Source: Nocardioides sp.
GTDB taxonomy: Bacteria; Actinomycetota; Actinomycetes; Propionibacteriales; Nocardioidaceae
DNA length: 7,615 nucleotides
Assembly: GCA_021731205.1 (NCBI GenBank)
Contig: JAKFXV010000061.1
Location: forward strand, 1-7,615
Reading direction: 5' to 3'
Both the position numbers and the translations under genes were made by a program. Shown here piece after piece: positions 1 to 5,729 of the stretch. The first letter of the stretch is position 1. Every line of letters starts with the position of its first letter. The notes under the pieces are model-generated. The model ran no database searches and was not told the origin of the DNA. It saw only the letters and a program-made list of their open reading frames with translations.

Positions 1-8
1 TGAGCGTA

Positions 9-257
9 CTACTTCCCTAGGCTGACGACCGCATCGATCGTAGCGAAGAACGTTATCTCGTTACCCAGCAGATCGGCCGCGATGAACCAGGCCACCCCAG
101 CGGCCAGTGCGCACTGGAGGATCTGGAAGGACTTCTCCCGCAGCCTGCCCACCCGCGCCGCGAACGACGTACGCCCCCGCTGCCAGGCCCGATCGAGTGG
201 CACCCGATCCAGCAGGGCGCGCTCGCCAGGAGCCGGCTCGATGGGGTTTGGCTCCAT
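9..257 (-). CDS. FUSC/aromatic acid exporter-like membrane protein, N-terminal fragment (possibly a broken gene)
   Basis: The 82-residue product has a charged N-terminus (RVGRLREKS near residues 35-43), a hydrophobic segment at about 45-63 (ILQCALAAGVAWFIA) and the start of a second at about 67-80 (ITFFATIDAVVSLG). This is the pattern that opens FUSC/ArAE-type proteins, whose N-terminal block reads roughly FFAPIAAVVSLG. Full members have several membrane segments and some hundreds of residues, so this fragment could not work as a transporter alone. Reading stops at an in-frame TAG (positions 11-9). The frame beyond it continues as Tyr-Ala-(Gln or His) to the window edge, which resembles the usual family continuation, so a nonsense mutation is plausible. 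Start at 257 chosen: an AGGA lies about 9 nt upstream. An in-frame ATG at 287 has no clear ribosome site and would overlap the divergent acyltransferase. Family assignment is by memory of the motif only. Confidence 0.55.
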   Translation of the reverse strand: MEPNPIEPAPGERALLDRVPLDRAWQRGRTSFAARVGRLREKSFQILQCALAAGVAWFIAADLLGNEITFFATIDAVVSLGK

Positions 258-285
258 GGTCCCGAATCCTGCCAGACTGGAACCC

Positions 286-1689
286 ATGGCCAGCCCGCTC
301 GATCCGACCGCCCTCGGGTTCCTACTGGCCGAGAATCGGCGGATGCCGATGCACGTCGGCGGGCTGCAGGTCTACCGGCTCCCGCCCGACGCCGGGCGCA
401 ACTACGTGAGCGAGCTCTATCAGTCGCTGCGCCAGCCGGTGGACGTCGATCCGCTGTTCCGCAAACACCCGGTGCGCTCTGCGCGCACCGCCGGGGCGTG
501 GGTCTGGGTCGATGACGAGGACTTCGACATCGACTACCACCTGCGGCACAGCGGACTGCCGCGACCGGGCCGGGTCCGCGAGCTGCTGGATCTGGTCGGC
601 CGCCTGCACAGCGCTCGGATGGCCATCGAGCGGCCGCTGTGGGAGTGGCACCTGATCGAGGGGCTGAGCGGGCGGCGGATCGCGATGTACGCCAAGGTCC
701 ATCACGCGCTGATCGACGGCATCGGGGCCAGCCGGATCCTGCAACAGGCGCTCTCCCCTGATCCGGCCGTCCGCGACCTCCCGCCGCCATGGGCTCGGCG
801 TACGCCCGTGGTCAGGAGCGTCGCGCCTCCGCCCGAGCCGGAGCCGGTGTCGACGGCGGCGCTGCGACAGGCGATCGGCATCACGACCGAGGCCGCGGGC
901 CTGCCGGGAGCGCTGATCGAGACCGTACGACGCAGCCTCCGCAACGAGGCCTCCTCACTCGCGCTCTATGCGCCCCGGACCATCCTGAACCAGCCGATCA
1001 CCGGGTCGCGGCGCTTCGCCGCGCAGGACTGGCCGCTGGATCGGTTGCGCGCGATCAGCAAGTCCAGCCGGACCACGGTCAACGATGTCGTGCTGGCGAT
1101 GTGCAGCGGCGCGATGCGGGCCTATCTCACCGAGCTCGACGAGCTGCCCGAGACCTCGCTGGTGGCGATGGTGCCGGTGGCGCTGCGCGGCAAGCGGGAT
1201 CGGGCGAACTCCTCCGGCGGCAATGCGATCGGCTCGGTCATGGTCCGCCTCGGAACCGATCTCGCGGACCCGGCCGACCGGCTGGCGGCGGTGCACTCCT
1301 CGATGCAGGACGGCAAGGACGCATTCGCGTCGATGAGCCCGTTGCAGGTGCAGGCGATGAGCGCCCTGGGCCAGGTTCCCGCGTTGCTGCCGACATTGCT
1401 CAAGCTCGCGGACTTCAAGCTGACCGGCGTGCTGCGGCCGGCGTACAACCTGGTGATCTCGAACGTGCCCGGCCCCCGCTCGACGCTGTATTTCAACGGC
1501 GCCGAACTGCTCGGCACCTACCCGTTGTCGATCCCCATCGACGGGATGGCGCTCAACATCACGTGCACGTCGTACGCCCAGACGATGGCGTTCGGGCTGA
1601 CCGGCTGCCGCCGCACGGTCCCGCACCTGCAACGCCTGCTCACCCACCTCGACAACGAGCTCAAGGCCCTCGAGCGCGCCACCCGCTGA
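286..1689 (+). CDS. WS/DGAT family wax ester synthase / diacylglycerol O-acyltransferase
   Basis: This 467-residue protein matches the usual WS/DGAT length of about 450-480. It is predicted to transfer acyl groups from acyl-CoA to diacylglycerol or long-chain alcohols, making storage triacylglycerol or wax ester. The family's catalytic HHxxxDG motif is intact as HHALIDG at 139-145. Other landmarks are the opening PLD...MHVGG (residues 4-26), TVNDVVLA (264-271) with the Asn-Asp pair, the ISNVPGP block (391-397) and PLSIPIDGMALN near 413-424. No signal peptide or clear membrane helix is seen; family members are cytoplasmic or lipid-body associated. The ATG at 286 places PLD at the expected distance. 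Upstream in-frame ATGs at 256, 241 and 82 would run through the divergent gene and add sequence unlike the family. No strong ribosome site precedes 286. Substrate preference cannot be read from sequence. Confidence 0.93.
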   Translation: MASPLDPTALGFLLAENRRMPMHVGGLQVYRLPPDAGRNYVSELYQSLRQPVDVDPLFRKHPVRSARTAGAWVWVDDEDFDIDYHLRHSGLPRPGRVRELLDLVGRLHSARMAIERPLWEWHLIEGLSGRRIAMYAKVHHALIDGIGASRILQQALSPDPAVRDLPPPWARRTPVVRSVAPPPEPEPVSTAALRQAIGITTEAAGLPGALIETVRRSLRNEASSLALYAPRTILNQPITGSRRFAAQDWPLDRLRAISKSSRTTVNDVVLAMCSGAMRAYLTELDELPETSLVAMVPVALRGKRDRANSSGGNAIGSVMVRLGTDLADPADRLAAVHSSMQDGKDAFASMSPLQVQAMSALGQVPALLPTLLKLADFKLTGVLRPAYNLVISNVPGPRSTLYFNGAELLGTYPLSIPIDGMALNITCTSYAQTMAFGLTGCRRTVPHLQRLLTHLDNELKALERATR

Positions 1690-1702
1690 CCGATCTCAGC
1701 GG
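1683..1702. terminator. Bidirectional hairpin between convergent genes
   Basis: A perfect 7-bp inverted repeat, CCGCTGA - ccgatc - TCAGCGG, lies exactly at the junction of the convergent acyltransferase and methyltransferase genes. The acyltransferase stop TGA forms the end of the left arm, and the methyltransferase stop begins 3 nt beyond the right arm. No T-run follows on either strand, so it is not a textbook intrinsic terminator, but U-less hairpins are often proposed as terminators in high-GC actinobacteria. The termination role is inferred. Confidence 0.5.
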
Positions 1703-1704
1703 CG

Positions 1705-2841
1705 TCAGTGCAGCGCGGCGGCAACGGCGGCGAGCCGGGCTCGGGTGATGTCGGCCACCGTTCGATAGCCGGCCAACGCCGCGTTCGATCCCGGCCGCGT
1801 GGGTTCTGCCCAGTTGATGCTCAGGCAGCGGCGGGTGCCGCCGTCGGCAAGGTTCTGCAGGGCCACGGCATGACCAGTGGTCCCGCTGCCTGCGAAGAAG
1901 TCCAGCACCTCGCTGTCCGCGGGCATGGTCGTGAGGATCCGCCTGACCAGTCCGGTCGGCTTGGGTGACTCGAAGACGTGGGCCAAGATCACCTTGAGTT
2001 CGGCGACTGCGGTGTCGGTCGAGCCGATCTCCTCGGCGGTCCAGATCGTGCTGAGCTTCTTGCGGCGGCCCTCGTGCAACCAGTCGCGCTGGAACACGTC
2101 GATCCTCGGCCCCAGCCGGCCGTTGACCGAGCGACACACCAGGTCGTCGGGTTGGGCATCGATCTTTGGCCGCGACCAGCGCCACACCGCCGGGGTACCG
2201 TCGCCGAAGACCGGCCAGATCTCGTGCCCGCCCTCGAACGGCTCGCTCGAGACCCGACCGGTGGTCGGCTCCCCCCACACCGGGAAGTGCAGGGTGCGCG
2301 CGCTGACCGGGTTGAACTTCTTGTTCGTGTTGCGCAGCGGCAGGTGCCGAAAGGCGCGGCCGTCGGCCGCCGTCAACGGGAAGTCGCGCTGGTTGACCGT
2401 CTCGGTCGTCGCGGCGTCGAGCGCACAGTGTCGCGCGCTGCGCGCATAGACCAGCAGATACTCGTGACTGGTCGCGAACCCACCCCCCAGTTGGCGACCT
2501 TTCGGGTTGAGGTTCACCACGATCTGGGCGATGAAGTTCGACTCTCCGAACACCTCGTCCAGAAGCAGCCGCAGGTGGGCGGCCTCGTTGTCGTCGATGC
2601 TCACGAAGATCGCACCCCGCGAGCTCAGGACCCGCCGCGCCTCGAGCAGTCGCGGTCGCATCATCGAGACCCACGCCAGGTGCTTGGTATGGCGTCGCCT
2701 GCCGTCGCGGAAGTCGTCGGCGTAGGCGAACTCGTTGCCCGTGTTGTACGGCGGATCGATGTAGATCACGTCGAAGCTTCCGGCAGCGAGCGTGGGAAGT
2801 ACGTCGAGGTTGTCACCCTCGACGAAACGGTTCGGGTCCAT
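1705..2841 (-). CDS. Site-specific DNA methyltransferase, beta class (probable N6-adenine), solitary
   Basis: This 378-residue protein carries the hallmarks of amino-methyltransferases that modify adenine N6 (or cytosine N4) in DNA. Catalytic motif IV is DPPY at 29-32, followed by NTGNEF. The S-adenosylmethionine site, motif I, is FAGSG at 316-320, preceded by KPTGLVRRIL (294-303), the motif X region. The order IV, then target recognition region, then X and I defines the beta class. The opening (NRFVEGDNLDVL) and the C-terminal GYRTVADITRARL resemble Type III Mod-like enzymes, but it is shorter than a typical Mod of about 600 residues. Start at 2841 is the only ATG between the preceding gene's stop and DPPY, with a G-rich stretch just upstream. 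It lies 48 nt downstream of the oxidoreductase gene on the same strand. No endonuclease or Res subunit is present in the window. The recognition sequence cannot be predicted. Confidence 0.9.
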   Translation of the reverse strand: MDPNRFVEGDNLDVLPTLAAGSFDVIYIDPPYNTGNEFAYADDFRDGRRRHTKHLAWVSMMRPRLLEARRVLSSRGAIFVSIDDNEAAHLRLLLDEVFGESNFIAQIVVNLNPKGRQLGGGFATSHEYLLVYARSARHCALDAATTETVNQRDFPLTAADGRAFRHLPLRNTNKKFNPVSARTLHFPVWGEPTTGRVSSEPFEGGHEIWPVFGDGTPAVWRWSRPKIDAQPDDLVCRSVNGRLGPRIDVFQRDWLHEGRRKKLSTIWTAEEIGSTDTAVAELKVILAHVFESPKPTGLVRRILTTMPADSEVLDFFAGSGTTGHAVALQNLADGGTRRCLSINWAEPTRPGSNAALAGYRTVADITRARLAAVAAALH

Positions 2842-2889
2842 CCCCGCGGCGGCAGGCGTCGCGGGCGTTTCGGTGCTAACCGCCGGCCC

Positions 2890-3780
2890 CTACGAGTCGC
2901 ATCCGTGCACCCGAACCACGGCCGCGATGTCCTCGTCGCCGTAGCCCGCGTCGAGCACTCGCACGAACTGCTCGTGCACTGCGCGCATCAAGGTGAGATC
3001 AGCCGTCCCGCTCTCCGCGGCCGCAAGGATCAAGCTGACATCCTTGGCGGCCCCGTCCAGACCGAACGCCGGGGGGAACGACCCGGCCAGCATCGCCCCG
3101 CCCTTGCCCTGGAGATAGCCACTGTCCAGCGGCCCGCCTGCCACCGCCTCGAGGAAGAGCTGCGGATCGAGACCGAAGCTGCGGGCCAGACCGACCGACT
3201 GCGCGACCGACGCGGTCAGGGAGAAGACGAACGCGTTGGCGACGAGCTTGAGGCGGGATGCGACGCCGGGTTCGTCCCCCACCCACACCGTGCGCGAGCC
3301 CACCGCCGCGAACACCGGTGACACCACGGCCTCGGCCGATCTCGGTCCTGACACGAGCACCACGAGGTTGCCGGTCTCGGCCGGCTGCTTGGTCCCGAGC
3401 ACCGGTGCGTCCAGATGGACCAATCCCAGCTCGGTTGCCACCGTGTCGATGCGAGCGACGCCTTCCTCACCGACGGTCGCGGACTGCACCAACACGGCGC
3501 CGGGAGAGACTGCCACGGCGGCTGCCCGCAACGTGTCGACAACCGAGTCCGCGTCCCACAGCATCGAGAGCACGACATCGGCACCGGTGACGGCTTCGGC
3601 GGGGCTGCCACACACCACAATGCCGGCGTCGGCCAGCGGCGCAGCCCGCTCGGCAGACCGATTCCAGGCTCGGGTGACCAGTCCGGCACCCGCGATATTG
3701 CGCGCCATCCCGGCACCCATGGTCCCCGTGCCGAGGACCGCCACCGTCGGACTCCCCGCATGGTTGCCTGACTGACTCAC
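2890..3780 (-). CDS. NAD(P)-dependent oxidoreductase, beta-hydroxyacid dehydrogenase (HIBADH/6PGDH-like) family
   Basis: This is a 296-residue two-domain dehydrogenase of normal family length. Numbered from the GTG start, a Rossmann dinucleotide motif, VAVLGTGTMGAGMA, lies at about 13-26. The substrate region DAPVLGT (125-131) stands where the family has DAPVSGG, so the Gly-Gly is altered. The helix SRLKLVANAF (176-185) carries the presumed catalytic lysine (178), and FGLDGAAKDVSLI (239-251) matches the conserved C-terminal F...KD..L block. The family reduces or oxidises 3-hydroxyacids, tartronate semialdehyde and similar substrates; the actual substrate is unknown. Start: GGAGGA at 3792-3787 sits 6 nt before the GTG at 3780 but directly against the ATG at 3786, so GTG is preferred. 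GTG overlaps the TGA of the upstream gene as GTGA, implying translational coupling. A 298-residue form from 3786 remains possible. Confidence 0.88.
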   Translation of the reverse strand: MSQSGNHAGSPTVAVLGTGTMGAGMARNIAGAGLVTRAWNRSAERAAPLADAGIVVCGSPAEAVTGADVVLSMLWDADSVVDTLRAAAVAVSPGAVLVQSATVGEEGVARIDTVATELGLVHLDAPVLGTKQPAETGNLVVLVSGPRSAEAVVSPVFAAVGSRTVWVGDEPGVASRLKLVANAFVFSLTASVAQSVGLARSFGLDPQLFLEAVAGGPLDSGYLQGKGGAMLAGSFPPAFGLDGAAKDVSLILAAAESGTADLTLMRAVHEQFVRVLDAGYGDEDIAAVVRVHGCDS

Positions 3781-4166
3781 TGCCATTCCTCCAGGTCCGT
3801 GCTCGTCGATCGTCGGCGCGGCCGCCGGGGCCGCGGCTCGGGTGGCGCGAAACGTTTGGACAGGTCCGCGTGCTCAAGCAAGACGGCGTACGGCAATTGT
3901 TGAGGCGGGTACGTCGCCACGGGGAGGTCACCGGCGAACACCACGTAGAGCGTCGTGCCCGCTGGGGCGATCTTGAGCACCGTGCCGTCCACGAGTCCCC
4001 GCGCATGAGCCACCGCCTTGCGGCGGGCGTTGAGGCTCTTGGCCCGCTTGGTGGCGGCAGCGGCCGCCTGGCGGCCGCCACGGTCCCAGACGATCTTGGC
4101 CTGCGGCCCATAGCGCACGACCAGCTTCGCGCCGTCAGTCGCGACCTTGGTCCACCTGCCCGCCAT
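3777..4166 (-). CDS. Small hypothetical protein with basic C-terminal tail
   Basis: I do not recognise this 129-residue protein. It has no signal peptide or membrane helix. Residues 1-30 look like a short beta-rich start (KLVVRYGPQAKIVWDRG at about 14-30). Residues 31-60 form a probable alanine- and arginine-rich helix. A second beta-like part follows (GTVLKIAPAGTTLYVVFAGD, 61-80) and ends YPPQQ...LLEHADLSKRF. The tail from 107 is proline- and arginine-rich (PPEPRPRRPRRR) and may be disordered or bind nucleic acid; that is inference. ATG at 4166 is preceded by GGGAAGGGG with 4 nt spacing, a convincing ribosome site. An in-frame ATG at 4283 would add 39 residues of non-protein-like sequence. 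It is the first gene of a minus-strand cluster and its TGA overlaps the next gene's GTG, so the two are probably made together. Confidence 0.72.
   Translation of the reverse strand: MAGRWTKVATDGAKLVVRYGPQAKIVWDRGGRQAAAAATKRAKSLNARRKAVAHARGLVDGTVLKIAPAGTTLYVVFAGDLPVATYPPQQLPYAVLLEHADLSKRFAPPEPRPRRPRRRSTSTDLEEWQ
3787..3792 (-). promoter_or_regulatory. Ribosome binding site deciding the oxidoreductase start
   Basis: A perfect GGAGGA lies inside the last codons of the upstream hypothetical gene. It has zero spacing to the ATG at 3786 and 6 nt spacing to the GTG at 3780. Normal Shine-Dalgarno spacing therefore supports GTG initiation and coupling through the 4-nt GTGA overlap. Confidence 0.65.
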
Positions 4167-4199
4167 CTGTCCCCTTCCCGGAGGCACCCTATGCCCCCC

Positions 4200-4220
4200 G
4201 AGCCTACGTCGCGCAGGCTC
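4200..4220. repeat. Inverted repeat in a divergent intergenic region (possible operator)
   Basis: GAGCCT and AGGCTC form a perfect 6-bp dyad with a 9-nt spacer. It lies between the divergent hypothetical gene (start 4166) and the VOC gene (start 4331). The position would suit a regulator site, but a 6-bp dyad in GC-rich DNA can arise by chance. Confidence 0.2.
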
Positions 4221-4254
4221 ACCCAGGGTCGGCAGCACCCACCGGCCAGGGGCC

Positions 4255-4283
4255 TTGACGGTGCTCGCCGCGAGGGACAGCAT
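4255..4283 (+). promoter_or_regulatory. Candidate promoter for the VOC gene
   Basis: TTGACG (4255-4260) matches five of six bases of the -35 consensus. It is followed after 17 nt by CAGCAT (4278-4283), which matches only three of six -10 bases. The site lies 48 nt upstream of the VOC start in the otherwise empty divergent intergenic region. The poor -10 keeps confidence low. Confidence 0.28.
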
Positions 4284-4330
4284 CGGGGCGTCGGTGCCTC
4301 AAGGGTTGAGCCCGCGGAATGGAGGATCTG

Positions 4331-4723
4331 ATGAGCGACTTCCCAGCGATCGGTCACGTGGCCCTGACCGTGAAGGACCTCGGGGTGAGCGTCCCCTGGT
4401 ACACCCAGCTCTTCGGCGCCGAGCCGGTGCTCGACGAGGACACCGGGCCCTTCAGGCACGTCGTGTGGGCACTGGGCGGCACGCTGGTGGGCCTGCACGA
4501 GTTCCCCGACGGGGACAACTCGCTGGACTTCGACGAGCGCCGCCTCGGCATCGACCACCTGGCCTTCGGCTGCGCCAGCCGCGCCGACTTGGAAGCGTGG
4601 GCAACGAAGCTGGACCAGATGGGCATCGCACACGGCGGCGTGATCGACGCGGGCTACGGCTCCGGGCTCAGCTTCCGCGATCCCGACAACCTCCCGCTTG
4701 AGTTCTTCGCGCCACCGAGCTAG
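4331..4723 (+). CDS. VOC superfamily (glyoxalase/bleomycin-resistance fold) protein
   Basis: This 130-residue single-domain protein shows the paired beta-alpha-beta-beta-beta layout of the vicinal oxygen chelate fold. The first half opens with IGHVALTVKDLGVSVPWYTQLFG (7-29) and the second with GIDHLAFGC (73-81). It ends with SFRDPDNLPLEFF (114-126), the usual closing motif. Candidate metal ligands are His9, Glu57, His76 and Glu124. Their spacing is close to that of E. coli glyoxalase I (His5, Glu56, His74, Glu122), so a metal-dependent enzyme is plausible, but the substrate is unknown. Start: GGAGGA at 4321-4326 precedes the ATG at 4331. The in-frame ATG at 4319 lies upstream of that site and is rejected. 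The gene is divergent from the hypothetical/oxidoreductase/methyltransferase cluster and convergent with gluQRS, so it is probably transcribed alone. Confidence 0.88.
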   Translation: MSDFPAIGHVALTVKDLGVSVPWYTQLFGAEPVLDEDTGPFRHVVWALGGTLVGLHEFPDGDNSLDFDERRLGIDHLAFGCASRADLEAWATKLDQMGIAHGGVIDAGYGSGLSFRDPDNLPLEFFAPPS

Positions 4724-4756
4724 CGGCGATCTCCACCGACCACGCCCGGCCCAGAA

Positions 4757-4784
4757 CTTCAGGCCACGATCTTCAGGCCACGAT
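4757..4784. repeat. Perfect 14-bp tandem duplication over the gluQRS 3' end
   Basis: The unit CTTCAGGCCACGAT occurs twice back to back (4757-4770 and 4771-4784). On the minus strand the inner copy encodes the last gluQRS codons, Ile-Val-Ala, plus the stop TGA. The outer copy repeats the same bases just past the stop, so the protein is not altered. This looks like a replication-slippage duplication in the 49-nt gap before the convergent VOC gene. Confidence 0.9.
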
Positions 4785-5672
4785 CCAGGGCGCTCGGGGT
4801 AGATCGGTCAGCTGGAACTCGGCAAGCAGGTCACCGACCTCCCTGGGCTGGGCGTCGCCGAACCCCAGGGACCGGGCCAGCCGCTCCAACACCCGGGCCG
4901 GCCCGACGCCCCGGGCCGCCAGGTCGGCCATCGTGACCGCCCCGTCCCGCTTGGCGAGGCGCTGGCCGAGGCCGTTGAGCGCGAGCGGCACATGGGCGTA
5001 CGCCGGACGAGCCAGGCCGAGGAGATCGGCCAGGTGCGCCTGGGCGGGGGTCGCGGCCAGCAGGTCGTCTCCCCTGACGACCTGATCCACGCCCTGGTCG
5101 GCGTCGTCCACGACCACCGCGAGGTTGTACGCCGGGAGCCCGTCGTTGCGCCGCAACACGATGTCCTCGACCGGGCCGACGTACGTCCCATGGAGGAGCT
5201 CCGCCACGCTCAGCTGATCGACCTGCGCCCGCAACCGCAGCGCAGGCGGACGCGTGGCCGCACGCTCCCGGCGTTGCGGTGGAGTGAGCTCACGGCAGGT
5301 GCCCGGATACCGGGCCACGGTCTGGCCTTGGGGAGCGGACGCGGCTTCGCGGACCTCTCGCCTGGTGCAGAAGCATTCGTAGGTCAACCCGGAGTCGACC
5401 AGGCTCGTGATCGCCTCGCCGTAGCGCGCCAGCCGAGTGGACTGGTGGACGACGAACCCGTCCCAGTCCAACCCGAGAGCCCGCAGATCTGCCAGCTGCC
5501 GATCGGCGCTGCCCGGCAACACTCGCTCGCGGTCGAGATCCTCGATCCGCACCAAGAACCCCCGGCTGCTCGAGCGTGCGCTCAGCCACGCGATCACGGC
5601 CGTACGCAGGCTCCCCAGGTGCAGGTCTCCGGTCGGGCTGGGCGCGAATCGCCCGAATTTCGCCGCCGACAT
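4773..5672 (-). CDS. gluQRS: Glutamyl-Q tRNA(Asp) synthetase
   Basis: This 299-residue protein is a truncated glutamyl-tRNA synthetase-like enzyme (YadB/GluQRS; about 300 residues against about 480 for GluRS, lacking the anticodon-binding domain). The family activates glutamate and attaches it to queuosine at position 34 of tRNA(Asp), without tRNA in the activation step. Visible motifs are GRFAPSPTGDLHLGSL (7-22) with the HIGH-type signature as HLGS (18-21), RIEDLDRER (42-50), the zinc site Cys100-x-Cys102...Tyr122-x3-Cys126, YNLAVVVDD (182-190) and the KMSKS-type signature as RLAKR (238-242). All key elements look intact. GGAGG at 5682-5678 lies 5 nt before the ATG at 5672. It is divergent from the membrane protein gene (57 nt apart) and convergent with the VOC gene. 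Its presence suggests the organism makes or salvages queuosine. Confidence 0.95.
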   Translation of the reverse strand: MSAAKFGRFAPSPTGDLHLGSLRTAVIAWLSARSSSRGFLVRIEDLDRERVLPGSADRQLADLRALGLDWDGFVVHQSTRLARYGEAITSLVDSGLTYECFCTRREVREAASAPQGQTVARYPGTCRELTPPQRRERAATRPPALRLRAQVDQLSVAELLHGTYVGPVEDIVLRRNDGLPAYNLAVVVDDADQGVDQVVRGDDLLAATPAQAHLADLLGLARPAYAHVPLALNGLGQRLAKRDGAVTMADLAARGVGPARVLERLARSLGFGDAQPREVGDLLAEFQLTDLPRAPWIVA

Positions 5673-5716
5673 GCAACCCTCCCCCTCTGACCACCGGCCC
5701 GCTGACCGAGCCCCAG

Positions 5717-5722
5717 TATGGT
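5717..5722 (+). promoter_or_regulatory. Candidate -10 element for a leaderless transcript
   Basis: TATGGT fits the TANNNT -10 pattern of actinobacterial promoters. It ends 7 nt before the ATG at 5730, so transcription would begin at or next to the start codon. No Shine-Dalgarno sequence precedes that ATG, which agrees with leaderless translation. No convincing -35 box is seen at 17 nt. The in-frame ATG at 5718 lies inside this element and is therefore an unlikely start. Confidence 0.45.
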
Positions 5723-5729
5723 TCCCACC

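Noticed and set aside
82..285. N-terminal extension of the acyltransferase to an ATG at 82
   Set aside because: The extra 68 residues run antisense through the FUSC-like gene, are unlike the family's N-terminus, and the ATG at 286 fits the expected start.
53..1748. Several long alternative frames over the acyltransferase (minus 53-790, minus 955-1647, plus 789-1748)
   Set aside because: All are shadows of the WS/DGAT gene, which alone has family motifs and full length.
1661..2674. A 337-codon minus-strand frame overlapping the methyltransferase
   Set aside because: It lies in another frame of the same strand, lacks motifs and gives low-complexity Arg/Gly/Ala sequence; the DPPY/FAGSG frame is the real one.
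1705..2841. Complete Type III restriction-modification system
   Set aside because: Only a Mod-like methyltransferase is present; neighbours on both sides are not Res or other nucleases.
1978..3321. A 447-codon plus-strand open frame
   Set aside because: It is antisense to the methyltransferase and oxidoreductase genes, both of which have clear motifs. Its translation is rich in Arg, His and Val without any recognisable domain, as expected for a shadow frame in GC-rich DNA.
4167..4283. Longer start of the hypothetical protein at 4283
   Set aside because: There is no ribosome site there, the extra sequence is not protein-like, and GGGAAGGGG points to the ATG at 4166.
3467..4633. A 388-codon minus-strand frame across the VOC, hypothetical and oxidoreductase genes
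   Set aside because: It crosses two real genes and a divergent intergenic region, and the motif-bearing frames explain the same DNA.
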